From assembly GCA_009746045.1 (NCBI GenBank), contig RPFO01000667.1, positions 4,653,924 through 4,717,923 of the forward strand: a stretch of DNA of 64,000 nucleotides, in the 5' to 3' direction. Below, piece after piece: positions 10,287 to 21,078 of this stretch. The number at the start of each line of letters is the position of its first letter. The first letter of the stretch is position 1. Under the pieces are notes generated by a model. The model was not told where the DNA came from and ran no database searches. It saw nothing but the letters and a program-made list of their open reading frames with translations. The translations under genes were made by a program, and so were the position numbers. This DNA is from Mesostigma viride (lineage: Eukaryota; Streptophyta; Mesostigmatophyceae; Mesostigmatales; Mesostigmataceae).

Positions 10287-11941
10287 TGTATGGGTGAGCT
10301 AATGTGAGCTACATAGCCTACAAGTGATGACAACTATGTTTTGTAACCTCCTATTGTGACTAGGCATGCTTGTATGCATGCTAAGTTATCATTTTCGTAT
10401 GTTTTATTAGGGAGCCCTGCGTATGCCAAGGCTATGTGAATCAGGATTCAGGGCACAAGCAGCCCACTAAGGCAAGGCTTCACAGTTTAGGATAAATTAT
10501 ATAACTGTATAAGAAATCCTATTGGGTTTTTATTTTTCAAAAAAAAAATTCGCCAACATCCGGGGGGGCTCCGCCCCCCCGGACCCCCCCCCGGCCTCGG
10601 CCGGACCCCCCTTACCGGAGTTACCGGAACCCCCCCCCCCCCTTAGCAGAAACACTGCCTCAAGCATGGCCAGACTCATAAGTACGTGAATAGCAATAAT
10701 GATTATGGCACTAACATGCATTACCAGCATTTTCTATGTTTCTCCCAGGTTAGATTGTAAGGGTTATGCCAACCAAGCTTACCAACACAGCAAAAACTCC
10801 TTTACTGCCCTACCCGACAAGGGCAACAAACTGGAACTATGGAGCGCAAGGAGCCAAGGAGATCATGGCATACAAAGCTTGTATGCAGTCAACCATGTCA
10901 ACCATGGTTGGCTCAGCAACATTGCTGTCTTGTCACATCATCATAACAAGGAAAGCTCAAATAAACCAATGATGGCAGCTATCTACATGCAGTCACACAA
11001 ATGCAATATCTCCAACATGATCGTCGATTTAAAAAATTCCTTCCCTGCACGATATTAAATGCAAAGAAACCAGTGGCAGCCGTTCAGCTTCTGACCGCTG
11101 TGATGCCGCTGCGAGGAAAGGGTGCGTCACTATCACACAACAAGAAGCGTCCATACGCACAACATGATTCCTTGCCAGAGCACGTGCTATGAAATCCCTT
11201 ACGCCTTCCCTAGGATCTATCGGCTGAGACTGAAGCGGATTTGATCAAGACATCAACGAAAACAAGCTAAAGCTGCCAGGTATTCATCAACACGACGGCA
11301 AGCAACGGAGAGTTAACTTGCGGAAACTGACCAAAACGAACGCAAAAAACTTCGAACGATGAGCTCTTCGAAGAAAGAACTGATAGTAGATAGCAGTCGC
11401 CACAAATCTATACCTTGCCCTCGTAGATCCCTCGCCCAGGCGCGCAACAACGGCCGTTCTTCCATGTGGAAGGTTCCGACATGCACTGCGCAGGCCTGAA
11501 AAAATACTTACCAAGAATGGCCGAAAATGTAGCAAAAAGCACCCGTTCGGTTTAGAATTCGATGCTACCGATATGAATGCACCCTTACGGTAAAAAAGAC
11601 CCCCAAAACTACGAATTTACTGCCGCAATCACGAATTCTATTTTATTCCGCGCGACCAAAAAATGCAGATTACCCCCCATGCATGCCGATGGCAGTAAAA
11701 GAAAGCAGCGATATTGTAAACCAGCCACTTGCCGCCGCAATCCAACATCATTAAATCATCGTCTTCAACATCCAAGAATTTTTTTTGCATTTCTCTAGCC
11801 CTACATTGCTAGTTTCGCCTAAACGCAGTCGCCATGGCCACTTCCGAAGTGGTGCGCGCACGGAGCACCCACTTTTCACGGTACGGCCGGTGCCGCGAAT
11901 TTTTTCGCGCGGAAAATATTCGGCGCGCCACGTCCCCTTAA

Positions 11942-12276
11942 ATGTCGTGCTCTCTGTAGGCGTTTCCATGTCGTTTGTGCCAATCGCCGTCGCGGAGACG
12001 CCCATCGTTGTTTGACCTGCAACGGGTCTTGGGGTGGATACCGTCTGGCTGTTGCCGACTATGTTGACGGTGTCAGTTTACCTCTGTGTGCCCCGCGTAG
12101 GGGAGTAGCGTAATGTGCCCTTGCTTCGCGGAGAGCTCGGGCGTGTGCTGTGATAGACTCTGTTCTTCTTCCTCGTTTCGTTTTTGGTAAAGGTCACTGC
12201 ACTTAAGAGGTATCCCTGGGAATCCCTTTTCTCCTGCTTGCAAGCTTCTGCTAGCCTAGTATAGTAACTATGTAGT
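11942..12276 (+). other. spacer, probable continuation of the element split by T1
   Basis: No ORF supported. By position it is the sequence once joined to 7415 at the TTAA target. Confidence 0.35.
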
Positions 12277-12560
12277 ATGCCCAGACGAAGAATAAACAAG
12301 GGTGGTCAATCTGGGTTTCCATACTATGCAGTGGCCCATGACGGGGGTGAGGGTAGACCAGCCATATTTTATAGTTGGAAGGCATGTGAAGAACATATCA
12401 AGGATAAGGTAATGTCTAGGGGCTCTAGTGCTATAAGTGGAAGGGGTTTGTTGATAACATCATAGATGCTGATAGGTTTGTTAGGGAGCATATGCCATTG
12501 CCTGAGGGTCTGCACACCACTCGTGAATGTTCTCAGACACCCACGCACAGCAAGGGACTG
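12277..12560 (+). pseudogene. RNase H1-type hybrid-binding (viroplasmin-like) domain fragment
   Basis: From ATG 12277 the frame reads PYYAVAHDGGEGRPAIFYSW, then KACEEHIKD, close to the N-terminal RNA/DNA hybrid-binding domain of RNase H1 (YYAV..GR..GIY.SW..C). A frame change near 12425 is needed to reach KWKGFVDNIIDADRFVREH, the expected end of the domain (F.....A..F). Such domains occur in cellular RNase H1 and in some retroelements. Because it follows the sequence that T1 interrupted, it may belong to the LTR element beginning at 6367. No RNase H catalytic domain is seen before the LINE copies. Confidence 0.5.
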
Positions 12561-12663
12561 ACAGCAGTCAGGAGGTGGGGACAGCAGTTACAGTTACCTT
12601 CTCCCAGCTGACCATTGGCTCTAGCAGACAATAGAGGGGATGACCACTAGGGTACTTAGTACT

Positions 12664-13352
12664 AGGTCCTATATATATTAATAATATAATTACTTACAGC
12701 AGAGTGAAATCACTCAAACCAAAGCAAACGCCCAGCTATAAACCTCTATACAGAGCCATGTCAAATCTCTATACTACGATAAGACCAATGGAAACTCCTA
12801 ACGGGAGGAACCTAATAGCCCTGCTGCACCGCAAAATCAGCCCGCGTACGGCGGAGCATGATGTCAGCCATGGCCCGAATCAGCGCCACCGACAAGCGCT
12901 GACGCCAATATGACGTCCAGGTCCGCGCCGACCATGAGGCCCGCTGGCCCTCCAGGTCCAGCCGGTCCTCCCGGAGCCGGTAACACTCCTTGAAGAAGGC
13001 GGAGGTCAGGGGCCCCATGGCCCCAAACTCCTCCAGGACAAAGGGCACCACACGATGGTGCCCGACGTCGCCGTAGGCCAGGAGCTTGGCCCGCTCCGCC
13101 CGGTCCGCCGTGTAACCTGCCGTGAGGGAGGCCCCAGCCACGTGGCTAAGAGCCAAGGGCCGCGCCACCGAAACGTCGATAAGCAGATGCCGGCCACCCC
13201 CCTCAAAGTCCAGCACCACGATGTCAGGCCGGTGGTTGGGGGAATAGAAGGCAGCGCCATCCGCATCCTCGGACCGGATGTTCGCGTGGGGGAAAACCGA
13301 CCGAATCATGGCGAGCACCACCGTCAGGAGGACAGTGTGCAAATACAAAATG
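12664..13352 (-). pseudogene. LINE 3' end with restriction-like endonuclease, left tandem copy
   Basis: A 689-base block nearly identical to 13353-14041. The minus-strand ORF (12812-13348) is the C-terminus of a non-LTR retrotransposon protein: HRPDIVVLDFEGGGRHLLID fits the PD-(D/E)xK pattern of a restriction-like endonuclease, followed by DVSVARPL and a conserved Trp-rich tail ending at a stop at 12812. An AT-rich 3' tail (TATATATTAATAATATAATTA on the plus side) follows. The copy is 5' truncated and has lost the Cys-His motif and all of the reverse transcriptase. Confidence 0.6.
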
Positions 13353-14243
13353 CAGGTCCTATATATATTTATTAATAATATAATTACTTACAGCAGAGTG
13401 AAATCACTCAAACCAAAGCAAACGCCCAGCTATAAACCTCTATACAGAGCCATGTCAAATCTCTATACTACGATAAGACCAATGGAAACGCCTAACGGGA
13501 GGAACCTAATAGCCCTGCTGCACCGCAAAATCAGCCCGCGTACGGCGGAGCATGATGTCAGCCATGGCCCGAGTCAGCGCCACCGACAAGCGCTGACGCC
13601 AATATGACGTCCAGGTCCGCGCCGACCATGGGGCCCGCTGGCCCTCCAGGTCCAGCCGGTCCTCCCGGAGCCGGCAACACTCCTTGAAGAAGGCGGAGGT
13701 CAGGGGCCCCATGGCCCCAAACTCCTCCAGGTCAAAGGGCACCACACGATGGTGCCCGACGTCGCCGTAGGCCAGGAGCTTGGCCCGCTCCGCCCGGTCC
13801 GCCGTGTAACCTGCCGTGAGGGAGGCCCCAGCCACGTGGCTAAGAGCCAAGGGCCGCGCCACCGAAACGTCGATAAGCAGATGCCGGCCACCCCCCTCAA
13901 AGTCCAGCACCACGATGTCAGGCCGGTGGTTGGGGGAATAGAAGGCAGCGCCATCCGCATCCTCGGACCGGATGTTCGCGTGGGGGAAAACCGACCGAAT
14001 CATGGCGAGCACCACCGTCAGGAGGACAGTGTGCAAATACAAATACCAATTCTGATTCTGTTGGCCCCCCATGCAGGCAAGGTAGTGAGTCCCCGTGGGA
14101 TCCAGCGGCTGCCCACAGCTACCACAAGGCCGCCCGGCCGGAACAAGAGGCTGCGGGGCAAATAGCTGGTGCCGGAGCGCCACCGAGTAGTGGCTGGGAG
14201 CCAAGGCGAATGGGGGGGCCATGGGAAGAGCACGAAGGTATAT
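13353..14243 (-). pseudogene. LINE 3' end with restriction-like endonuclease, right tandem copy
   Basis: Longer sister of the left copy. The minus ORF 14222-13506 (238 residues) adds an upstream zinc motif CGSCGQPLDPTGTHYLAC (CxxC...HxxxC) and RH residues before the RPD...D endonuclease motif. This order, a CCHC motif followed by a restriction-like endonuclease, is that of R2-like LINEs. It is 5' truncated near 14243. TAGTAC occurs on both outer sides of the pair (about 12654 and 14254) and may be the target duplication. Confidence 0.6.
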
Positions 14244-14275
14244 ATAGATCTCTAGTACGTGGTTGCTCTCTCTCT

Positions 14276-14924
14276 AGTTAGCATTTTGGGCAACCAATAT
14301 GCTAAGTGGATGCAGTTTGGAAAGACCTTTCCAACGCCGTGCTGACCGCCTGAAACAGACAAGGGACAAGAAAGATATGAGGTCCCGAAGTCCTAGCCGT
14401 CCGTGGCCGACTGAGGTACAGTCCTCTGGTGTAGTGGACAGGACACGTGGCAGGCCGTGCCTGCGCAGGCTTAGCCTGACTATCACGTGACTGTGGTCCA
14501 CGTAGACCAGAAGAGCAGCAGCCTGTGACTGGTGGACTACAGGAACTGGCACAGGTCTGCAAGGATACTAGGCCTTGCAGGCTTGTGACAGGTCCTGTAC
14601 TTCCTAGGTTGCAGAGTCTAGGCAAATCCAGTTCGTCCTGGCTCTGCACTGATGCCAGTGGACGTTGAGGATTTGCTTGCCTGCCTGCACGTGCCTCGTC
14701 ACGCCGATGGGAACGAGGAACAACGCAAAGGATATAGCTTGGTCATGGGGGATGACCAGCTATCTTGGCAAGCACGAACCGAGGCTCCCACATTGGACGT
14801 GGAACCGCTCACCGTGGTCGTGGCTTGGTGCACGGGTTAAAAGGTTGCTGCCTTTGCAACTTTGGCTCATCCCGTTGTGTGGCGCGAGAGACCAGGAACT
14901 CACAGTTCTGGCTGTTCGCTAACT
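14276..14924 (+). repeat. C1 5' LTR
   Basis: Begins AGTTAGC and ends GCTAACT, a 7-bp inverted terminus without the usual TG...CA. It matches 22086-22734 over its full length with about three substitutions. Confidence 0.9.
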
Positions 14925-15080
14925 CGTACTATTGCATTTCTGTTGTGCAAGGTTTTTCATGTCGGCCGAGGCTCGGGTCGAGACACCTGAGTCATCCCCG
15001 GGCACGAAGCAGCTCCCGAGGCGCCAGCGCGCGAGAACGCGTTTTTCCCCTATTCCCACCCATCCAACGCTTCTACGTTT

Positions 15081-16061
15081 GTGCAGGCCGCCTACGTTGC
15101 GAGGGGTCTTGCGGAAGGAGGTTGGGTTGCTGTGTTTGGAAACGCAGCAGGGCCGTCGGCAAACGACCCAGTGGTGATGAGGATAAGGGCGACGACGTCG
15201 CCAGGGGAGACGGGTCGGGTCTGCACGGAGCGGCTTGTCGCTATTCGCGACGAAATAGCTTCGTTGATCTACAGTTTGGAGGTCGCGTACCAGGGCGGGC
15301 ACGTCACCATTCAGGCGCTGGACTTAGCGCGTGAAACGCTGGGCCAGCTGGTGGCCATTTGTTTAGGTGGTACCAGATTGTACAACCACTGGGTGGCGAC
15401 AAGCTCGCTGGGGGAGGGGACCGACGCGTCACATATTATACGGGACGCGCAGACGCGTGAAGCCGACAGTCCGTGGGATTCGGCTGAAGTGGTGGCTCAG
15501 ACGTGTGAGCACCTGGTCAATATCTTGACCCAAGAGGCGCGTGGTCACGCCGATCACTGGGTGATCACGACACGACCAGCCGGCATTTGGTCGACCTTGG
15601 ATACACCGAGGTTGCAAAGCAGGCCGGGGGCGTGTGGGCCAACGGTGACAGTCATCACCGGTCGGGACGTCACCGACGAGGATTTTCACAGCGAGTTCGT
15701 GGATCGCCCCACGGGCATCATAGCTCGTTCGTCACAGCAGATTGACGAAGGGGACGGCACAAACGAGGGCTACTCAGCTCGGCGTAGGGCGGAGTTGCAT
15801 ATCCCGTTTGAGCCAGAACACGACTTCGCTGAGATTGGTCGGGGGTCACGGAACGACAGGCGGGGTGGTGGCAGTCGGTGGGTCAGGAACCTGCAGTGGT
15901 ATCGCCGTGGTAGTGCGCCTAGGCTGCCGGTGGAGCAGACACCAGCCGGGAGGCCGGTGAGCCGGGTATTAGGTCCTTACAACGCGGAGGAGGTCCGCTC
16001 AGTTCCGCGCGTGGGACACCGGTGGCGCGCACAGCGCAGGAGCGTGAGGAGGAGGCCATAG
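15081..16061 (+). CDS. C1 extra ORF upstream of gag, unknown function
   Basis: An open frame of about 326 codons lies between the 5' LTR and gag. It has no ATG at its 5' limit; an ATG at 14959 opens a different frame, so the true start is unclear. It looks helical in the middle (RLVAIRDEIASLIYSLEVAY, ARETLGQLVAICLGG) and Arg-rich at the end (WRAQRRSVRRRP). No family recognised. C2 has an ORF in the same place (31957-32517) that is also helix-rich but not obviously similar. It could be an accessory protein or an extended Gag N-terminus. Confidence 0.45.
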   Translation: MQAAYVARGLAEGGWVAVFGNAAGPSANDPVVMRIRATTSPGETGRVCTERLVAIRDEIASLIYSLEVAYQGGHVTIQALDLARETLGQLVAICLGGTRLYNHWVATSSLGEGTDASHIIRDAQTREADSPWDSAEVVAQTCEHLVNILTQEARGHADHWVITTRPAGIWSTLDTPRLQSRPGACGPTVTVITGRDVTDEDFHSEFVDRPTGIIARSSQQIDEGDGTNEGYSARRRAELHIPFEPEHDFAEIGRGSRNDRRGGGSRWVRNLQWYRRGSAPRLPVEQTPAGRPVSRVLGPYNAEEVRSVPRVGHRWRAQRRSVRRRP

Positions 16062-16155
16062 CTGAGGAGCGCCAGCGGCTTCTTCGGCAGCACCAGCGCT
16101 TGAGCCTGTTTTCCTTGTCTATCGCCTGTTTTGTTTTGCCATCCCACTGTATATA

Positions 16156-16554
16156 ATGCCTCGTGGCAAACCGGGAGACGGCGACAAGGGCGAGATGGAG
16201 GCACCGGCTGGAGCAAGCCAGGAGCCTCGGCAAGACAAGGAGCAGCTGGTGGGGGAGGCGATCCCAGCCAGCGAGGGCGATGGGGGAAAGAGACCAGGCA
16301 GCAAGAGACGGCACGAAGACTCGGTGGAGGAGGCGCGCAAGGCGCGGGCGCTAGGAGCATCTGATGCAATAACGGTGGCGAATGGGCAACCTGCCGTGGA
16401 GAAGCGTAAGAGGGACACCTCCGCTGACGGCAATGGTAAGAGGCCTCACGTGGATGTGCTCTCCCCTGTGCTTGCTGGCCCAAGTGGCGTTGTTACTGTG
16501 ACACCCACTGTGGTGGAGCCGGTGAAGCGCTGCCAGGGTCGAGACCTCACATGA
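16156..16554 (+). CDS. C1 small basic ORF overlapping gag
   Basis: Starts ATG (MPRGKPGDGDKGEMEAPAG) and stops at TGA 16552-16554, which overlaps the gag ATG as ATGA. It is hydrophilic and charged with basic patches (KRRHEDSVEEARKAR, VEKRKRDTS) and reads like a disordered Gag N-terminal region. Two readings are possible: a separate ORF with stop-restart at ATGA, or the original Gag N-terminus split by a frameshift. Confidence 0.45.
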   Translation: MPRGKPGDGDKGEMEAPAGASQEPRQDKEQLVGEAIPASEGDGGKRPGSKRRHEDSVEEARKARALGASDAITVANGQPAVEKRKRDTSADGNGKRPHVDVLSPVLAGPSGVVTVTPTVVEPVKRCQGRDLT

Positions 16555-17513
16555 GTGCAGTCACGCTTATGAATGGACAAAAGCCTCTTAACCCACCACT
16601 AGCACAGGAAGCTCTAGACAAGTGGCTAGAGGACATGGAGCTGGTTGTGCTCTCCGTGGACCCCACTGTCAACCTAGTGCAAGTGTTTCACTCGTCCACG
16701 TGCAACAGGGACTCGTCAGAGCGTGTCAGGGAAAAGGCTAGGACTGGTGTCAAGGATAAGCTAACCTGGGCACAGTTCCTGGATGGGTTGAGGGAGGAGT
16801 TCTCTGACAAGGTTCTCAACCTCACCAACTACTATAAACATCAGTATGACACCTTTGAGATAGTGGGCCCTGTGGCAGAGGAATGGGCTAGGCTCAACCG
16901 TATCAGAGACAAGGGGGCCAAGTATGGCTTCCTGGTCACAGATAGGGCCTTGGCAGACTATTTCCTGGACCGTATGGGTTTGAGTGTGGATGGGAGGAAC
17001 AGTGCCCGCATGTTTCTTAACCAGACTGATGGCTCCTTGCGTGCTCTGGAGCTTGTAATCCTCAGCATAAGGAAGCCAGATCCTGCCTGCAAAGCTATCC
17101 AGTCCCATGGCAGCAATGCCACCTCCGCTGTGCAGGGCCAAGGTGATGTCCCCGGGTACCCAGCCCGTGATGGGGCAAGGCCCAACAAGCGTAAGCGCTT
17201 CAGGCGCCAGAGGCAGGGGGCTCAGGGTGGCAAGGGTGCAGGTTCCCAAGGAGGGGTTGGGAGCCAGCAAGCTGGTGGTCAGCAGGGTAAGGGTGGCCAA
17301 GGGCAAGGCAAGGGCCAAGCTCAAGGCAACCAGGGCAAGCAGGGTGGACAGTCTCAGGGAGGCCAGGGAAGCCTGGCAAGGGTGGGGCTGGGTCTGGGAA
17401 GAAGGGTGGAGCATGCTTTGTGTGTGGCAAGGAAGGTCACTGGCGTCGTGAGTGTCCTGACAGGAAGGCCAAGCCTGCTGGGGCAGGGGGCCAGTCGGGG
17501 CAGCAGTGACTAG
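16551..17513 (+). pseudogene. C1 gag, nucleocapsid frame displaced
   Basis: Gag-type capsid region (ALDKWLEDMELVVLSVDP, LTWAQFLDGLREEFSDKV, KYGFLVTDRALADYFL), then a Gly/Gln-rich linker. The frame from ATG 16551 loses the zinc knuckle. In another frame at about 17410-17465 the sequence reads CFVCGKEGHWRREC, a canonical CCHC knuckle, followed by an in-frame TGA CTA at 17508-17513. A frameshift near 17365-17400 therefore separates capsid from nucleocapsid. Capsid similarity to C2 gag is visible (EDMxL; GFxVxDR). Confidence 0.75.
17508..17513 (+). promoter_or_regulatory. gag-pol UGA CUA readthrough-type stop context (C1)
   Basis: In the nucleocapsid frame gag ends ...CAG CAG TGA CTA GCT, and the same frame stays open for about 115 codons beyond. 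UGA-CUA is a well-known leaky stop context in several RNA viruses. C2 has an in-frame TGA CTT at the equivalent place. Confidence 0.5.
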
Positions 17514-17546
17514 CTACATCATCCCCTGTAAATAGTCAATCACCCC

Positions 17547-20112
17547 TTGGGGAAGGTGTGTTGGATGTACATAAGGATGGGGGTGTGCCCCTTGTGCAGC
17601 ACCAAGGGTGTAAAGATGTTGTTCTTCCACTGGATTGCAATAACAATGCTGCAGCTGAATTCCCTATGCCTCATGCAGGTGGTGGGTCTCCAGCAGGTGC
17701 TGGCCTGGAGGGCCAAGGACCTTGCTGGAAGGGCCTGGAGCGGTCCAGGGAGCAGGACCTGGCTTGGGGAGTCAGGATGGCCTGCAGGAAGCCCTGGAAC
17801 CTCAGGAGTGGATCATGTGTCCCCACACACGGTTCAGACGTCTCGCCAGGTCAGTACTGACAGAGTGCTGAGCTATGCTGAGGCTGGCCATAGATTGCAT
17901 CATATGTTTGGGCATTCTGGGCAGGCAGCAATGTTTGCTTGGAAGCTAGGTAGGGAGCCTTTGTGGGAGGCATGCCAGGCTGCTGCTGAGAACTGTGGTT
18001 GCCAGGAGAATGCTGTTCACCCACCTCAGTCCCATGCTAGGGAGCCTGCTAGGGAGCGTGGCGACATCCAGATGGATATCCAGCATATCAGGGGCTTGTA
18101 TATATTGGTGGCAGTGGACAGGTTCAGCAGATATAGGCTGATAGACGTTCTGCCTGGTATGCAGGAGCACCACTTGTTGTTGGGTATGAAGGCCCTGATC
18201 CCAGGCTTTGGGGTGTGCAAGAGTGTGCAGGCAGACTTGCAGTTTGACTGTTTGCTCAAGCATCAGGACCAGCTGCCTTGTAAGCTGGTAGTAGTCCCCA
18301 GGGAGAGTCATGGGCAGCAAGGGGCTGTAGAGAGATCCATACGTGAAGTGAAGACAGTGGTGCTAGCAGCAGAGTCAGTGCCACTTGTGGCATCTGCCTT
18401 AGAGAGGGCAGCCTGGTGTAAGGGGATAGAAGAGCAGCTGAACCACAGGGTTAACTATTACTTTGATGGTGTGGCTGTCTCTCCCCTGGCCCTGCAGTAT
18501 AGCTTGTTACCTGAGAACGTGGTGCAGGCCAGTCTTAGGAAGGCAGATAGGTTATTTGCCCAGCTGAGACGTAAGGACAAGAACTGGAATGTGCTGAGGC
18601 CTCAGGTGGGGCTGAAGGTCAGGATGTGGAAGGAACCATCTATTCCAGGCAAGCGGGGGAAGTGGCAGGATGGGGTTGTCACTCGTGTGGAAGAAGCTAA
18701 CAGATCTTGCCTGGTGGCTTTGGAAAAGGATCCAAGGCACGTGTACAGGTTGTCCTGGGCTCATGTCAAGGAAAGAAGGCCACATGCAATCTGGCCTGCA
18801 GACGGGCCAGGCCCTCCCAGCTGGGTTGAGGAGCCAGGCCAGAGCCAGGCAGCAGCAGCTAACAATCCTCTGGTGGTGGATGATGGTCTGTCCCTGCTGG
18901 AAGATGACGAGCAGGAGGAGGCTGCTGAAGCAACTGTCACAAGGCCAGAGGGGACGGGGCAGCCACCTAAGGCCCGGGGGCCTCTCATGGCGGACGTCAT
19001 CCGAGCACTCATGCGCAGCAAACATGATCCCAAGGTATCCAAGCTCACGGGGTGGGGGTCGTGCTGGGCAGCTACAATGGAGGTAGATACCAACTCACAG
19101 GTGTCTGTCATCAGGGAAGAGGATGCTGTAGGCTTACAGATGTCCCATCCCAGTTGCCTTGCTGTGTCTGATTTCTCAGGAAAGGTGTCCATGAAGATCC
19201 TTGGGGAAGTGAGTGTGCCTATCTTAGGGGTGCCCACCACGTTCTGTGTGGTAGAGGGCTATAAGGGGCCTGCCATTCTGGGACAGAACTTCTTGTGCAT
19301 GCCAGGGGTTACTTTGACCTCTGATGAGTTGGCACTAGAAGGCAGGGGCAGCCTCCCCCTTGAAAGATATCACTATTCCCAGGGTCTTGCAGTGGCGGTG
19401 AAGGCTGTTAGGAGTCAGCCAGCTGAGGGTCCTCAGAGTCAGGAGCCCATAGCTGAGGACTTGTTGATAATCCCAACCACCTTTGATCCAAGGCAGTTAG
19501 GGGTAAACAGGTACCAGATAGCTGCTCACAGTCCTATTCCCTGGCGCCAGCTAGTCGAGATGATGCAGAGCCCCAAGATGGCTAAGGCATGGACTCTTGG
19601 CTTTGTTGCTTCTGGGCATGAGTGGATAGTTTCCAACTGTGCAGAACCTGTGGATGAGCTGCCAGAAGTTCACCAGCTGCTCAGATTGATGTTTGTCCTC
19701 AAGCTCAAGGAGGTTGATGGTGTCCAGGTGCCACATGTCAGACCAGTTGTAACCGAGTATCATGGCACTGGCCAGTTGTTAGATGAGGAGCTCTATACTC
19801 CAGGGATGCTGCATGACACGTGGAGGATTCTGCTGTGTATATTTCTGTCTTTTCTGGTTAAGGGTGTGCCCTATAGCTCTGTGCTGATTGATTTCAAGAG
19901 GGCTTTTCTCAAGGGTGACCAAGATCAGGCTAGGCAGACTTGGAGAGATATCCCTCCTTTCTTTGTGACTGTACCTGCTGTATGGAGAGCAGAGATAAAG
20001 GCCAGGTACCTGAGAATTCTGAAAGGGTTGGAAGGTCTCAGGTCCAGTCCCATTATCTGGAGAAAGAGCCTAGAGAAATTCTTGAAGAATACTTGTGGGT
20101 TCTGTGTCTCCA
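17547..20112 (+). pseudogene. C1 pol part 1: integrase, protease-like domain, first half of reverse transcriptase
   Basis: Domains in order: a pre-integrase region (LHHMFGH...CQAAAENCGC); integrase core with D in IQMDIQHIRG and VAVDRFSRY, D in VQADLQFDC and E in HGQQGAVERSIREVK; an integrase C-terminal region (VRMWKEPSIPGKRGKWQDG); a retropepsin-like domain with MEVDTNSQVSVI and AILGQNFL; and RT motif A (IDFKRAFLKG). Placing the protease-like domain after integrase is not the Copia norm (gag-PR-IN-RT-RH), and DTN replaces DTG. A frame change in 17600-17850 and an apparent 2-base loss near 20112 break the ORF. Confidence 0.8.
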
Positions 20113-21078
20113 GTGGATCCCTGTTTGTTCCAAGGGTCCTACAATGGCCTTCCTGTCTTTGCCTCACTGCATGGTGATGACCTGCATCTCATAGGTCCAC
20201 CAGACTGGGTTGAGGCTGTCTTGGCTAAGATCCAGAAGCGGTTTGAGCTGGGTAAGATACAGCACATGGTGGAGAATGAGCCTATGGTCTTCTGTGGCAT
20301 GCAGGCTACGTTGTTCCAAGCCAAGGGCTCGTGGTTCATCAGGATGGAGGGTGGTAAGGACTACCCACAGCAGATTGTAGATGCATTGCAGGAGCCCATC
20401 ACGCAGGCTAGGTGTGCTACCATCAGGGGCATGCTGGCATGGCTTGCAAGTATATGTGCCCCTGACTTGCTGGTTCTGAGTCGACTTACTGATTCCCAGC
20501 TGGTTGAGGTGGGTGCTGAGAGTGTGGTGCAGGCTGTCATGATGTCTCCCCCTCTCATACTGGGTCCTGTGGATTTGTACAAGCCCCTTGACATGGTTCT
20601 CTATGTAGACAGTTCTATGGACAATAGGAAGGTCACAGAGGTCAGGGGCCGGGCAGCAGCATTAGTTACCCTGGAGCAAGATCACACCTCACTTGTTACC
20701 TGGTACAGTCGGTTGCAGAACAGGGTTACACCCAGCAGTGATATTGCTGAGTGCAGGGCAATCTGTGAAGGGCTGCATACTGCTCTTTACTTGAGGGAGC
20801 TCTTCTACCAGCTATGTCAAGTGGCTTCCTGTAGGTTGCAGCTGCACACACTGGTGAGGACTGATAGCATGGGCATGGTGCAATTTGTGCACAGGCAGCT
20901 GGCCAGGAGCAGGGACCTTGACTACTTGTTGCTCAAGGAGATGTCCTACCTAGCTCACATTGAACATGTGCCTGGTGTGGACAACCCTGCAGATGCCCTC
21001 ACCAAGCTGGAGGAGAAGGCGGAGAGGCAGTACCCCCTGCTCCGTGGGCTCATGGACCCCTTACACGGGCGGCCATAG
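20113..21078 (+). pseudogene. C1 pol part 2: RT palm/thumb and RNase H
   Basis: Continues pol in another frame: PVDPCLFQG, then FASLHGDDLHLIG, the polymerase catalytic loop with HGDD where Copia elements usually have YVDD. RNase H follows, with YVDSSMDNRKV, SDIAECRAICEGL, RTDSMGMVQFVH and HVPGVDNPADALTK. It ends at TAG 21076-21078. Comparison with C2 (VSSVDPCLL) places the frameshift near 20105-20115. About 1 kb of untranslated sequence with AATAAA near 21396 separates it from the 3' LTR. Confidence 0.8.

Larger units (their letters stand above)
8819..10657 (+). mobile_element. hAT-2: non-autonomous hAT element nested in T1
   Basis: Terminal inverted repeats CAGTGTTTCTGCTAA (8819-8833) and TTAGCAGAAACACTG (10643-10657) match perfectly over 15 bp. 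The element is flanked by an exact 8-bp duplication, CCTCAAGC, at 8811-8818 and 10658-10665, as expected for hAT. The interior next to both ends is rich in CCGG and long C runs. No transposase core is visible. Confidence 0.9.
7420..11937 (+). mobile_element. T1: TTAA-flanked DNA element (4.5 kb, carries a nested hAT)
   Basis: Flanked by TTAA at 7416-7419 and 11938-11941. It starts GGGGAGG and ends ACGTCCCC, so the ends read TTAAGGGGA...TCCCCTTAA. A relative (T2) lies at 24791-26696 with the same ends. The two share terminal and subterminal blocks, for example AGTCGCCATGGCCACTTCCG near the right end, CCCACTTTTCACGGTACGG, and GTTATTAATTTTCCCGCAAAA near the left end. TTAA targeting is typical of piggyBac, but no piggyBac transposase is visible, so T1 looks non-autonomous. 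Confidence 0.65.
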
